A DNA stretch of 64,000 nucleotides from Planctomycetales bacterium (GCA_025997475.1 BNUQ01000001.1:59073-123072); one strand, 5' to 3'; counted from the stretch's first letter, positions 54,647-63,372 are shown. The notes: generated by a model from the sequence alone, not told the origin. Numbers and translations: made by a program.

Positions 54647-54966
54647 TTCATGTTACGCGCCGCCAAGAAATCGTAACTGACTTGATAAAAGTAAAAATCC
54701 TTAAAAAACGCCGTAGGCGTTTAATGTGAATAACGTCAAGCGACACGTTCTATCGTCGCGCCGGTTGGGGATGACGCCGCCCGATGCCCGAACCCCGAGA
54801 GGGGTTCAACAAATAGTTCAACCCCTTCGGGGTTGAGATTGGCGGGAACGCTTTTCCCCGAGTTGCGCGGCGGATACCGCCTCGCCGCTCCACTCGGGGT
54901 TATTCACATTAAGCCCCGGTCGGGGCTTTTAGCGGAGTCGTTGATGGTAAAATCGCAAACATGAGT
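54647..54966. mobile_element. family ii palindromic element (MITE-like), copy E3
   Basis: Ends ATTCATGTTACGCG and GCAAACATGAGT. In the opposite orientation to E1: CCTTAAAAAACGCCGTAGGCG, then GTGAATAACGTCAAGCGACAC, a central CCCGAGAGGGGTTCAAC hairpin, GGGGTTATTCACATTAAGC and AAGCCCCGGTCGGGGCTTTT. The end hairpins match E1 while the centre matches E4. No gene in 54502-54999. Confidence 0.75.
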
Positions 54967-54999
54967 TCTTAATTGTTAATTGTTAATTGTTAATTGTTC

Positions 55000-56370
55000 T
55001 CATTCCCCTTCCTGGTGAATCCGGCTTAACGGCTCGAAGCGCAATTGGTGGTTGAGGAACGACAGGTTGACCGTGCCGGTCGGACCGTTGCGCTGTTTGG
55101 CGATGATGACTTCGGCTTCGCCCGGGTGGTCGTTTTCGTCGTAATAACACGGGCGGTGCAACAACATCACCACGTCGGCGTCTTGCTCGATGGCGCCGGA
55201 TTCGCGCAAGTCCGACAACACCGGACGGTTGCCGCTTCGGTCTTCCGCCTTGCGGTTTAACTGCGACAGCGCGATGACCGGCACGCTCAACTCTTTCGCC
55301 AACGCCTTTAAGCCGCGCGAAATTTCCGCGACTTCCTGCTCGCGGCTCCGTCGCGCCGCCGCCGCGCTTCCCTGCATCAACTGTAAATAGTCGATGACGA
55401 TTAAATTGACCTCGTGCTTCTGTTTTACGCGGCGGGCTTTGCCGCGAATTTCCGCGATGGATAAGAGCGAGGCGTCGTCGATGATGATGTTCGCCTGTCC
55501 CAATTCGCCGACCATCATCCCGATTTCCTGCCATTCGTCGTTGGTGATGTTTTCCGGCTTGCGCAATTTTCCCGCGTCGATTTTCGCGTGCGCCGCCAGA
55601 ATGTTGGTCGCCATATTTTGCGCGGTCATTTCCAACGAAAAAATCAGCACGCCCTGTCGGTTGTTCAGCGCGACTTTACGCGCGAGATTCAGCGCCAGCG
55701 TGCTTTTGCCCATCGACGGGCGACCGGCGATAATAATCAATTCGCCGGCGTGCAAGCCGGTGAGTTTGTCGTCAAGGTCGTTGTAGCCGGTGAGAACCAT
55801 TCCCTCGCTGACGTGGTGTTTGTCGGCGAGTTTTTGCAACAGGTCGAAGGTCGACTGCATAATTTCGCGCATCCCGCGCGGCTCGGCGCGGACGTTTCTT
55901 TCCGCCACCTGCATAATCGCCTGTTCGGCGCGGTCAACCAAGGCGCCCGCGCTTTCGCCGCCGGACGACGCGGTTTCGACAATTTCGACCGCCGCCGCGA
56001 TGAGCCGCCGCAACAGCGATTTTTCGCGCACGAGGTCGGCGTAATAGTCAACGTGCACGCCGGTCGGCACGGCGTCGGTCAGCGCCGCGAGCGCGCCGTC
56101 GCCGCCGACTTTCGCGAGGTCGCCGCGCCGCTCCAACTCACTGCGCAACAATAAAATATCAATCGGCTTGCCCTCGCCCTGCAACGCGGCAATCGCGGAA
56201 AAAATCAAGCCGTAACCCGGATTGAAAAAATCATCGGCGGCGAGTTTGCCGTCAATATCGACGAATTTTTCCGGCAACAGCAACAAACCGCCCAACACGG
56301 ACAACTCCGCCTCCAAGTCGTGCGGCGACTGGCGGGGGAGGACGTTGTCGAGCGGGGAGACGTCGGACAT
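55000..56370 (-). CDS. dnaB: replicative DNA helicase DnaB
   Basis: Hexameric helicase that unwinds DNA at the replication fork. It is 456 aa from the ATG at 56370. N-terminal domain: PHDLEAELSVLGGLLLLPEK and YYADLVREKSLLRRLI. RecA-like C-terminal domain: Walker A GRPSMGKSTLALNLA, Walker B region VIDYLQLMQG, the DnaB-specific RREQEV segment, IALSQLNRKAEDR and DLRESGAIEQDADVVMLLHR, with the arginine finger. No intein. The last residues HQEGE precede AATTAAC repeats. No origin features seen near it. Confidence 0.97.
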   Translation of the reverse strand: MSDVSPLDNVLPRQSPHDLEAELSVLGGLLLLPEKFVDIDGKLAADDFFNPGYGLIFSAIAALQGEGKPIDILLLRSELERRGDLAKVGGDGALAALTDAVPTGVHVDYYADLVREKSLLRRLIAAAVEIVETASSGGESAGALVDRAEQAIMQVAERNVRAEPRGMREIMQSTFDLLQKLADKHHVSEGMVLTGYNDLDDKLTGLHAGELIIIAGRPSMGKSTLALNLARKVALNNRQGVLIFSLEMTAQNMATNILAAHAKIDAGKLRKPENITNDEWQEIGMMVGELGQANIIIDDASLLSIAEIRGKARRVKQKHEVNLIVIDYLQLMQGSAAAARRSREQEVAEISRGLKALAKELSVPVIALSQLNRKAEDRSGNRPVLSDLRESGAIEQDADVVMLLHRPCYYDENDHPGEAEVIIAKQRNGPTGTVNLSFLNHQLRFEPLSRIHQEGE

Positions 56371-56398
56371 ATTTTTTCTCGGTGGAAAGCGCGTTTTC

Positions 56399-56519
56399 AA
56401 TTAACAATTAACAATTGACAATTAACAATTGCTGTCGGAGTAATTGTCAGAATTACGCGAAGCGAATTTATCATCAAACTCCCAAATTGTTAATTGTTAA
56501 TTGTCAATTGTTAATTGTT
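56399..56519. repeat. 7-mer-arm inverted repeat with ACGCGAAGCGA core (family i)
   Basis: Arms CAATTAACAATTAACAATTG... and CAAATTGTTAATTGTTAATTG...; core AATTACGCGAAGCGAATTTATC inside CGGAGTAATTGTC and CAAACTCC. Almost the same as the copy at 58884-59010. Confidence 0.88.
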
Positions 56520-56521
56520 TT

Positions 56522-57268
56522 TCAATTTCCATATTGCAACCGTCGCGCCAAGAACTTCGGCAAGCCGACGTCTAAAATCATTCGCGCGGTTTTTTGCCAA
56601 TCGTATTCCAAACGGTGGTAGGTAACGTTGTCGTCTTCCCACAGCACCCACGACGCGCGCGGGTCGCCGTCGCGCGGCTGACCGACCGAGCCAATCGACA
56701 CATAGACCTTTTGTCCGGCGAGATAAAACGTCGTCATCGGCGGCTCGGTGTCGTCGTGCGGAAACAAAAAACCGAGCGCCGTGCCGAGAAACGCGCGGTG
56801 GTTATGCCCGACAAACACCCGCTTGAAACCGGTGAAATCGTCGCGCAAGGTGTTCACCAACTGTTCCAAAAGATACGGACTGTCGGCTTCGCGCACGTAA
56901 TCGTTGGTGTAGTCGTAAATACTGCCGTGCACGAACAGTTGGTCGCCTTCAAGGTAATGCGTCGGCATTTGGCGCAGATACGCCAAGACCTCCGGCGCGC
57001 GCAACCGGTGCGTCGTCCACGTCAGCGCGTCTTCGGCGAGCGGCGTGAAATCCGTCGCGCCGTGCAACACGGCATATTCGTGATTGCCGGTCAGAACCAC
57101 GGCGCAATAGTCGCGGACCAGTTGCAAGCATTCGAGCGGTTGCGGACCGTAGCCGACGATGTCGCCGAGACAAACAATCCGCTCCGCGCCGACACGCCGA
57201 ATATCCGCCAATACCGTCTCCAACGCCGAAAGATTGCCGTGAACGTCGGAAATTACTGCCGTGCGCAT
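56522..57268 (-). CDS. calcineurin-like metallophosphoesterase
   Basis: Dinuclear-metal phosphoesterase of the YfcE/ApaH-like group; the substrate is unknown. It is 248 aa from the ATG at 57268 (a TTG two codons earlier is less likely). Metal-binding blocks are all present: ISDVHGNLSAL, LGDIVGYGPQP, LTGNHEYAVL, LFVHGS and FVGHNHRAF. Later GSVGQPRDGDPRASWVL matches the family ending, seen in proteins often called phosphodiesterase or serine/threonine phosphatase. No neighbour hints at a pathway. Confidence 0.92.
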   Translation of the reverse strand: MRTAVISDVHGNLSALETVLADIRRVGAERIVCLGDIVGYGPQPLECLQLVRDYCAVVLTGNHEYAVLHGATDFTPLAEDALTWTTHRLRAPEVLAYLRQMPTHYLEGDQLFVHGSIYDYTNDYVREADSPYLLEQLVNTLRDDFTGFKRVFVGHNHRAFLGTALGFLFPHDDTEPPMTTFYLAGQKVYVSIGSVGQPRDGDPRASWVLWEDDNVTYHRLEYDWQKTARMILDVGLPKFLARRLQYGN

Positions 57269-57307
57269 CGCCAAGCCGCCTAATCAGAACAATTGAAAAA
57301 TAACCAA

Positions 57308-57422
57308 GAGTTTAGCGTTCAGAGTTGAGAGTTTAGAGTTTAGCAGAGGAGTTAATTTTTGATAATGCGCGAAGCGCAACTTTCTCTCAACTCTCAACGC
57401 TAAACTTTCAACTCTAAACTCT
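57308..57422. repeat. 7-mer-arm inverted repeat, GTTTAGA dialect (family i)
   Basis: GAGTTTAGCGTTCAGAGTTGAGAGTTTAG pairs with CTCAACTCTCAACGCTAAAC across AATGCGCGAAGCGCAACTT. The unit order in the two arms matches, including an odd GCGTTCAGAG/CTCTCAACGC step. Confidence 0.82.
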
Positions 57423-57426
57423 CGTC

Positions 57427-58854
57427 TTACCGCCGCCGCCGGTGGCGATGATGGCGATGGTTGGCGTTTTTACCGGTGTATTTCGTTTCCGCGGCGGGCG
57501 GCGCGACGGGCGCCGGCGCGACGGGCGCGGTCGCGCGCGGTTGCGGTCGCGCGCGTTTTTCGTTGTGTCCCGCCTGCAACGGATTGGCGTGGTCGTAATT
57601 CGGCGCTAAAAATTTTTCCACCAAACTGTCGTCTTTATTCCACGCCAATTGGTAATCGTTCAGGTCGGCGTCCCAGCAACCGTTTTCGACGCCCAAACCG
57701 TGCAACAGCGGCAACGGCGTCAGCGCCCGCGCCAACCACAATTTTTCCACCGGCAACGCCGCGAGCATTTCCGTCAACGCCGCCGCCGCCGCGTCCGTGA
57801 ACCGTTGGTCGTTCGCCCAAAATAACCCCAAGCAGGCGAAGAGCGGCGCGGCGAGCGTGTCCGCTTCGTGCACGATGCGCCCCCACGGAATATCGTCTTT
57901 GACCTCGCGCCAATCGAGCGTCGGGCGCTCGTCTAAGAAACGCGGCGCAAAATTTTTCCCCGCGCGCAAAGGCGGCAAAAACAGCGGCGCGATTTCCTTC
58001 ATCTTCGCCAGAATTTTTTCGTGTTCGACGACAAAGCGCGTGTCGATGACCGGCGGCTCTTTGACTTCCGTTTCCGCGTCCGCTTTTTTCTTTTGGTTCG
58101 GCGCCAAGTAGCGGCGCGGCTTGAACGGATAAAAAATCTGCGCCAACAGCCGCAACGCCAATTGCGCGTTGAATAATTCGCGGAGCGGCGTGGCGGCGGT
58201 GAGCGGCGCGGCGAGGTCCAGCGCATTTATCGCGAGGTCTTTCCATTTGTCTTCGCCGGTCAGGCGATAGCCGACCGCGAGCAACGCCGGTTTGACGATG
58301 CCGCGCACCAATGCCGTTTCGTCGGTTTCGAGCGTTTGCAATTTACTCGCCCACAAGTCGCCGACCCAATGCCCGCCGATACTGCGGATTTTCGTTTGAC
58401 TGTCGAGCGCCCCCGTCGGCGTCGTGCCGGCGCGCCACGCCTGATACGCCCAATATAAAGTCGCCTCGTAACCGGCGGGCGGGTAGTAACCCTTGCCGTC
58501 CGGCGTCAGTCCGGCGATGACGGTGTGGCGCGGCGCAATCGTCGCCAAGCGAATCAAGCCGCCAATCAGCCGGTCGTAGATTAGCCCCTCGTCCGCCGCC
58601 GCGATGCCGAGTTCGACGCGCGTCGCCAAGCCGTCGAACAGCAACGCGCCGTTCAGCGCGCAGTCGGCGAGCCCGCTACCGACGCCGCGCGGATTCGGCA
58701 GTCCGGCTTTGATGTCTTTCAGTTCCGGCAACGGCGGCGACAACAGCGCCGTAACCTCGGCGTAGTAGTCGTAGCAAAGACCGAGTTTGCGAAAGACGAA
58801 ATGATTGGAGAGCGAAGTAATCGCCGCTTCGGCGGCGGCGCGAGGGGTTGCCAT
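57427..58854 (-). CDS. hypothetical protein with basic His/Arg-rich tail
   Basis: 475 aa, no signal peptide or membrane segment. The first ~425 residues are helical with repeated aromatic/Gly turns (YYPPAGYEATLYWAYQAWRA, IGGHWVGDLWASKL, LLAVGYRLTGEDKWKDL), which resembles an alpha/alpha-barrel of the glycan-processing type, but no catalytic residues can be named. The last ~50 residues are Ala/Pro-rich, then a highly basic HHRHHRHRRRR end that could bind nucleic acid. I do not recognise the family. Confidence 0.75.
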   Translation of the reverse strand: MATPRAAAEAAITSLSNHFVFRKLGLCYDYYAEVTALLSPPLPELKDIKAGLPNPRGVGSGLADCALNGALLFDGLATRVELGIAAADEGLIYDRLIGGLIRLATIAPRHTVIAGLTPDGKGYYPPAGYEATLYWAYQAWRAGTTPTGALDSQTKIRSIGGHWVGDLWASKLQTLETDETALVRGIVKPALLAVGYRLTGEDKWKDLAINALDLAAPLTAATPLRELFNAQLALRLLAQIFYPFKPRRYLAPNQKKKADAETEVKEPPVIDTRFVVEHEKILAKMKEIAPLFLPPLRAGKNFAPRFLDERPTLDWREVKDDIPWGRIVHEADTLAAPLFACLGLFWANDQRFTDAAAAALTEMLAALPVEKLWLARALTPLPLLHGLGVENGCWDADLNDYQLAWNKDDSLVEKFLAPNYDHANPLQAGHNEKRARPQPRATAPVAPAPVAPPAAETKYTGKNANHRHHRHRRRR

Positions 58855-58883
58855 TATTTTTTTCTCGGTTCGGGGACGGATTC

Positions 58884-59010
58884 AATTAACAATTGACAAT
58901 TAACAATTAACAATTGCAGTCGGAGTAATTATCAAAATTACGCGAAGCGAACTTGAGAATCAAACTTCAAAATTTTTAATTGTTAATTGTCAATTGTTAA
59001 TTGTTAATTG
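58884..59010. repeat. 7-mer-arm inverted repeat with ACGCGAAGCGA core (family i)
   Basis: Left arm CAATTAACAATTGACAATTAAC..., core AAATTACGCGAAGCGAACTTGAG with CGGAGTAATTATC / CAAACTTC flanks, right arm TTTAATTGTTAATTGTCAATTG.... Confidence 0.88.
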
Positions 59011-59014
59011 CTCT

Positions 59015-59194
59015 TTACTGGGCGCGAAAGAATCGTTGTCCGGTGCCTTCGCCGCCGATGCGGACTTTCAGCGTCCGTCGGCAACGCGGGCAACGCCCTT
59101 CGTAATGCGTGCCCGCCGCGTTCGGATAAATGCGGGCATACACCTGACAGCAATCAAACATAATGCCCAAAAATTTTTTCTTGGCGTTAGACAT
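59015..59194 (-). CDS. small CC...CxxC protein, probable zinc ribbon
   Basis: 59 aa: MSNAKKKFLGIMFDCCQVYA, RIYPNAAGTHYEGRCPRCRR, TLKVRIGGEGTGQRFFRAQ. Cys15-Cys16 and CPRC (Cys35, Cys38) are likely zinc ligands. I recall closely similar short proteins in planctomycetes and related phyla (IMFDCC.VY.RIY...CPRC), so I take it as real despite its size and the opposite-strand overlap with a spurious frame. Function unknown. There is no clear ribosome binding site. Confidence 0.78.
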   Translation of the reverse strand: MSNAKKKFLGIMFDCCQVYARIYPNAAGTHYEGRCPRCRRTLKVRIGGEGTGQRFFRAQ

Positions 59195-59283
59195 AATTTC
59201 GCCGGTAACGTGTTTCTTCTATAGACCTTTTTTTATTTCTCACCGAGGCACGGAGGATACAGAGAAACATCAATTTCAAGGAT

Positions 59284-59465
59284 GCTCTATTCAATTGCCA
59301 CGCGCTTTAGCGCGTGGTGAGCGTCTCTCTGAAAAGGGCTTTAGCCCAAACAATAATTCGGCTAAAGCCGGTGGAATAAGACCACATTTTTTTATTTTGG
59401 GCTAAAGCCCTTTTCTTTTTTTGCTCGCCCACCACGCCTTAAAAGGCGTGGCAATTGAATAGAGC
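59284..59465. mobile_element. family iii palindromic element (MITE-like), copy C
   Basis: Ends GCTCTATTCAATTGCCACGCG and GGCGTGGCAATTGAATAGAGC. Larger inside than copies A and B: AAAGGGCTTTAGCCC, CGGCTAAAGCCGG and a second TTGGGCTAAAGCCC block, so the GGCTTTAGCCC core has been duplicated. No gene in 59195-59571; AATTGTTAATT repeats flank it on the right (59545-59580). Confidence 0.78.
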
Positions 59466-59571
59466 CACCGCGTTGGTGAACAACGCTAACCTGTTAAATT
59501 TCACAATTTGGAAAACACACTAACCTCCGCTTCGCTCGATTTCGTAATTGTTAATTTTTAATTGTGAATTG

Positions 59572-60399
59572 TTAATTGCTCTTCCCCAACTCCGCGCTTC
59601 GCTTCGCCGCCGCGGCGATGGCCGCGACGACGGCGTCGCCGGTTTGATTGGCGGCTAAATAGTTCAGCGCCGCCGCCGTGGTGCCGCCTTGGCTGGTTAC
59701 GCGCTCGCGCCAGACGCTCGGCGGCAAGTCGGTCGTCGAAAGAATTTTCGCCGCGCCGACGACCGTTTGCCGCGCCAAGAGCGCCGCCGCGTCGTCGGGC
59801 AAGCCCAATTTTTGCGCCGCCGTCTGCATCATTTCCGTCAGCCAAAAAACATACGCCGGACCGCTTCCCGACACCGCCGTAACCGCGTCAAAATGTTTTT
59901 CGGCAAGCGCTATTGCCTCGCCGCCGGCGCGGAAAATTCTTAGCGTTAATTCCTCGTCCGCCGCCGTCGCGCGCGCCCCTCGCGCCACCGCGCTCATTCC
60001 CGCGCCGCCGACAATCGGCAAATTCGGCATCACGCGCATCACGCGCCCCGCGAGCCGTTTTTCCAACGTCGCCGTGCTCACGCCCGCCATAATCGAAATA
60101 AATAATTTTTCCGCGATGCAAGCATCTGCGACGCGAGCGTCCGCGACGCGATTATCGCTTGCCAACGCCGTCAATGCGGCGTCCATTTGTTGCGGTTTGA
60201 CCGCGAGAACAATCACCGGCGCGGACAGCGCGGACAGATTGTCGGTCGCCGTCTGTATGCCGAGCGCGGCGAAAATTTGCCGCCGCTCCGCCGCCGGGTC
60301 GCAAACGATAATTTTCGCCGGCGCGGACAGTTCATTTTTAACGACGGCGCGGGCGATGGCTTCCGCCATATTGCCGGCGCCGATAAAGGCGAAGTGCAT
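59572..60399 (-). CDS. proC: pyrroline-5-carboxylate reductase, with repeat insertion
   Basis: Last step of proline synthesis (P5C to proline, NAD(P)H). It is 275 aa from the ATG at 60399 (TTGAGGAAGATAAA upstream). Rossmann start HFAFIGAGNMAEAIARAVV, then VIVLAVKPQQ, VMPNLPIVGGAGMSA, and the dimer/active region AVSGSGPAYVFWLTEMM and TVVGAAKIL, RERVTSQGGTTAAAL. About 10 extra residues (SDNRVADARVADACIAEK) follow the VKPQQM helix, encoded by three 15-nt units (60112-60156). The end GKSN runs into AATTAAC repeats. Confidence 0.95.
   Translation of the reverse strand: MHFAFIGAGNMAEAIARAVVKNELSAPAKIIVCDPAAERRQIFAALGIQTATDNLSALSAPVIVLAVKPQQMDAALTALASDNRVADARVADACIAEKLFISIMAGVSTATLEKRLAGRVMRVMPNLPIVGGAGMSAVARGARATAADEELTLRIFRAGGEAIALAEKHFDAVTAVSGSGPAYVFWLTEMMQTAAQKLGLPDDAAALLARQTVVGAAKILSTTDLPPSVWRERVTSQGGTTAAALNYLAANQTGDAVVAAIAAAAKRSAELGKSN
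60112..60156 (-). repeat. 15-nt coding tandem repeat (3 units) in proC
   Basis: Units 60142-60156, 60127-60141 and 60112-60126 on the minus strand encode DNRVA, DARVA and DACIA in frame. Same unit length and D(N/A)R theme as the repeats in tsaB and the RsbU-like gene, though the DNA match is weaker. Confidence 0.75.
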
Positions 60400-60421
60400 T
60401 TTTATCTTCCTCAATTTTTAA

Positions 60422-60441
60422 TTCCCCTCCGTAGAGGGGAA
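60422..60441. other. short hairpin upstream of proC
   Basis: TTCCCCTC CGTA GAGGGGAA is a perfect 8-bp stem with a 4-base loop. It lies in the leader of proC (minus strand). Significance unknown. The rest of 60442-60762 shows no gene or motif I recognise. Confidence 0.4.
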
Positions 60442-60762
60442 TTTAAGCGGAACGCCACTATACCCAACAAGCGCAAAAATCGAAGCGGCGGTTTTTCCGT
60501 TCAAGGTTGCCGCGTCCGATAATTGCCGCGTTCCTTGCCGCCGCGTCCCGCCTGCGGCGAAACCCGCGTCTTTCCGCCGCTCCCGCGCCGTCCGCGTTTC
60601 TCCGACCACAGTTGCCGACGAACGCCCGCGTCAAAAAAAATGCGCCGCCGATAAAACGATAGCCGAAACACTTGTAAGTGAATGGTGTTCGGCGTCGGCA
60701 TATCAATGCCGGACGGAGATATCGGCTTAATTTTATTTTTCATTTTTTTAAGGAGAAGGACC

Positions 60763-61839
60763 ATGAGCAAATGGTTGAGCGCGGCGGCATTGGCATTGGC
60801 TCTGCCGTTCGGCGCGTCGGCGGTCGAAAACGACCCCGCGTTAGGCACGCCGGAAGACATCGCGGCGGTGAACCGCTACTACGAGGGCGAAAATTGCAAC
60901 GAAACGCCGGTGCCGCACGAGTTGCCGTTTGAAGAGGGCAAAACCCCGCCGCGTCCGTGCCGCGGTTATTTTTGGACGTTAGTGACGAAACCGGCGGTGT
61001 TCAAATGCGTCAGCGAACAAGTGCCGGTCAGCGAAGCGACGTTTTATCTTCGTCCGACGCCGCCGAAATACGAATGGGTCGAGGAGCGCGTGATGGTCGC
61101 GCCGCCGCGTAAAGTGCCTTACAACCAGCCGGCGAAATTCAATAAAGACCTGAAAAAAATCGTCGTGCAGGAGGCATATACCGATTACGTCATTACCGCG
61201 GCGGAATGGGAAGATGTCTGTGAAACGATTACTTTTCGTCCCGCGATGGAAAAAGAAATTCTGGTGCCGGCGCAATACAAGACCGAGATTTTGACGATTG
61301 AAGTCGAGCCGGAGCGCGACGTTCTTTGCGGTATGCAAACGCCGAACGACCTTGAATTGAACAGCGGCGAAAAAGTCGCGGGCAGTATCGGGATGACGCA
61401 CAAACCGGCGCGATGCGTGACTATTCCGGTGCAAAAAGTCGTCGTGCCGGAGTCGACGCGCAAAATCAAAGTGCCGGCGATTACCAAAACCGTGATGGTG
61501 CGCAAATTGAAAAAACCGGCGAGCGTGCAGGAAATCAAAGTGCCGGCGGTCGAACAGGAAATTCCGGTCGAGAACTGCGTCGGCGAGGAATGCATCAAGT
61601 TCAAAGAGATTCCGGCGGAATACAAACAGTTGCGCCGCCTTATTTTGAAATCGCCGGCGGGGACGGAACGGGTCGAAGTGCCGGCGCAATTCCGCACGTT
61701 TAACCGCAATCAGATTGTCGAACCGATGAAAATGCTCTGGCGCCAATACTCGATTCGCAAATGCAAAGCGGTGGCGGATTCGGTGGCGCGCTACGGTTGC
61801 CTGCCGGCGTCCGGTCCTTGCCAGCGCGACGGCAAATAA
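60763..61839 (+). CDS. secreted protein with repeated VPA motifs
   Basis: 358 aa from the ATG at 60763, preceded by AAGGAGAAGGACC. Signal peptide MSKWLSAAALALALPFGASA. The mature protein is all-beta with repeated segments: EILVPAQYKTEIL, KIKVPAITKTVMV, EIKVPAVEQEIPV and RVEVPAQFRTF, each roughly 25-40 residues apart. Similar VPA(x)YxTV repeats occur in OmpA-type surface proteins, where they precede a peptidoglycan-binding domain; none is present here. Eight or more Cys could form disulphides. Role unknown, probably envelope-associated. Confidence 0.78.
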   Translation: MSKWLSAAALALALPFGASAVENDPALGTPEDIAAVNRYYEGENCNETPVPHELPFEEGKTPPRPCRGYFWTLVTKPAVFKCVSEQVPVSEATFYLRPTPPKYEWVEERVMVAPPRKVPYNQPAKFNKDLKKIVVQEAYTDYVITAAEWEDVCETITFRPAMEKEILVPAQYKTEILTIEVEPERDVLCGMQTPNDLELNSGEKVAGSIGMTHKPARCVTIPVQKVVVPESTRKIKVPAITKTVMVRKLKKPASVQEIKVPAVEQEIPVENCVGEECIKFKEIPAEYKQLRRLILKSPAGTERVEVPAQFRTFNRNQIVEPMKMLWRQYSIRKCKAVADSVARYGCLPASGPCQRDGK

Positions 61840-61859
61840 GCGGGATCTCGAAGCGTCTG

Positions 61860-62092
61860 AATAGGATGTCGTCTGAAATTAAAGCGTGTGTTGTCGCTCC
61901 TTTCCGACCGGCGGGGCAGTGAGGTCGAGGCAACGGTGCCTCGAAAAACTTACCCGCACGACTACCGGATAAATGCGGCTATAACGGGAGACGGAGACAT
62001 TGCCGGACGACCGTGCGCGACGCCCATTCCCGCAGGCGTCTAATTAAATGTAAGCGGGACGTTCGCGGAATTTTTCACGCGGTAAAAGTCGA
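61860..62092 (+). ncRNA. candidate structured RNA (identity unknown)
   Basis: No open frame fits here. Hairpins are dense: GCGGG...CCCGC (near 61923-61963) enclosing TCGAGGC AACGGT GCCTCGA; CGCACG...CGTGCG (61961-62013) enclosing CCGG-closed internal sequence; GACGCC...GGCGTC (62019-62040). A strong terminator follows at 62094-62126. I compared it mentally with RNase P, tmRNA, SRP and 6S RNA and found no convincing match. It may be a regulatory RNA or leader of the VPA-protein or FIST transcript. Boundaries are approximate. Confidence 0.35.
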
Positions 62093-62093
62093 A

Positions 62094-62126
62094 GCGGACG
62101 GGAGCAATCCCGTCCGCCGTTTTTTC
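62094..62126 (+). terminator. strong rho-independent terminator
   Basis: GCGGACGGGA GCAAT CCCGTCCGC forms a ten-pair GC-rich stem and is followed by CGTTTTTTCC. It closes the non-coding region after the VPA-repeat gene and is the clearest terminator in the window. Confidence 0.8.
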
Positions 62127-62215
62127 CATTGGCGCCTTCGTCTTTTCTCGCGCCGCTTATTTGCTACCATTTCCCCGTTTTCTCTCTACGGGGGCCATAA
62201 AAAGGAGCGCGCGCG

Positions 62216-63370
62216 ATGATTAAATTTCTGAACGCCTACACGGAAGAATTGGACGACATCGACGCGGCGGTGGCGGATATTTTGCGGCAGTTGGATTTAC
62301 CGAAAAATCTGTTGCCGAACGCCGTCGGTTTGGTGTCCTGTTACTATGAATTTGTCGAGACCGGCGTCGCCGCGGCAATAGCGGAAAAATTGCCGTTTGA
62401 CGTTATCGGTTGCACCGCGATGGCGAGCGGCATTAACGGGCATTACGGGCAGGAGCAATTGTCGCTTACCGTTTTGACGAGCGACGAACTCACTTTCGCC
62501 GGCGCGTTTTCCGACGAAATCACGCCGGACAACGCCGTCGCCGTTACCCAAGCCGCGTATAAAAACGCGCACGTAAAATTGTCCGCCGAGCCGTCGCTGA
62601 TTTTCGCGCTTGGTCCGATTATGACCGATTTATGCGGCGAGACCTTGGTCAAAGCGTTGGACGAAGCGTCCGGCGGCAAGCCGATTTTCGGCACGTTGTC
62701 GAACGACACCTGCCTCACTTACGAAAACGCGCGCACGTTTTTCAACGGCGCGGTCCATCAATATAAATTGGCGGTGGTGTTGGTCGCCGGCGCCGTCAAG
62801 CCGCGCTTTTTCGTTACCGCGATTTCGGAGAAAAATATCCAGCGGGAAAAGGGCGTGATTACCGCGTCCGACGGCAGTTTTCTGCAAGCGGTCAATCGTC
62901 TGCCGCTCCTCGATTACTTGGAAACGCTCGGTATCCGCAAAGAGGGCTTGGCGGCGATAACTTCGATTCCGATTTTGGTGGACCACGGCGACGGCTCGAA
63001 ACCGGTGGCGTTGAGTATGTATGCGTTTTCGGAACGCGGCGCGTTGTGCGGCGGCGCGATGCCGGTCGGCGCGACGATAACGATAGCGCACGTCGATTAC
63101 CACAGCGTTATCGACACGGCGCGGGAAACGGTCGCCGCCGCGCTGAAAGAGCCGGATATTCACGGCATTCTCGCGATTCCGTGCTTCTCGCGCATCCTCG
63201 TCGCCAGCCCGAAAACCGACGACGAAATGGCGCTGACCTGTCAACTCGTCGGCGACCGCATTCCGCTACATATCGGCTACTCCGGCGGCGAAATCTGTCC
63301 GGTGTATGACGACGCCGGCGCCATCGTTAATCGTTTCCACAATCTCACTTACACTTTGCTGGTGCTATAA
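62216..63370 (+). CDS. FIST-domain sensory protein
   Basis: 384 aa of the FIST N plus FIST C type, thought to bind small ligands such as amino acids in signalling proteins. N-terminal region LLPNAVGLVSCYYEFVETGV, FDVIGCTAMASGINGHYGQE and IFGTLSNDTCLTYENARTFF; C-terminal region CGGAMPVGATITIAHVDY and ILAIPCFSRILVASPKTDDE, with HIGYSGGEICPVYDDAGAIV near the end, which is the family ending. No kinase or cyclase domain is attached, so it would act through a partner. The ribosome binding site AAAAGGAGCG is strong. Confidence 0.9.
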   Translation: MIKFLNAYTEELDDIDAAVADILRQLDLPKNLLPNAVGLVSCYYEFVETGVAAAIAEKLPFDVIGCTAMASGINGHYGQEQLSLTVLTSDELTFAGAFSDEITPDNAVAVTQAAYKNAHVKLSAEPSLIFALGPIMTDLCGETLVKALDEASGGKPIFGTLSNDTCLTYENARTFFNGAVHQYKLAVVLVAGAVKPRFFVTAISEKNIQREKGVITASDGSFLQAVNRLPLLDYLETLGIRKEGLAAITSIPILVDHGDGSKPVALSMYAFSERGALCGGAMPVGATITIAHVDYHSVIDTARETVAAALKEPDIHGILAIPCFSRILVASPKTDDEMALTCQLVGDRIPLHIGYSGGEICPVYDDAGAIVNRFHNLTYTLLVL

Positions 63371-63372
63371 AA

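Noticed and set aside
58994..59224. 76-aa plus-strand frame over the small cysteine gene
   Set aside because: The minus-strand frame has a clear protein pattern with CxxC and family resemblance; the plus frame starts inside repeat sequence.
61860..62092. RNase P, tmRNA, SRP or 6S RNA identity for the structured region
   Set aside because: I could not find the conserved blocks (for example GAGGAAAGTCC of RNase P, a tRNA-Ala-like end of tmRNA, or GGAAGCAGC of SRP RNA); 6S cannot be excluded by eye.
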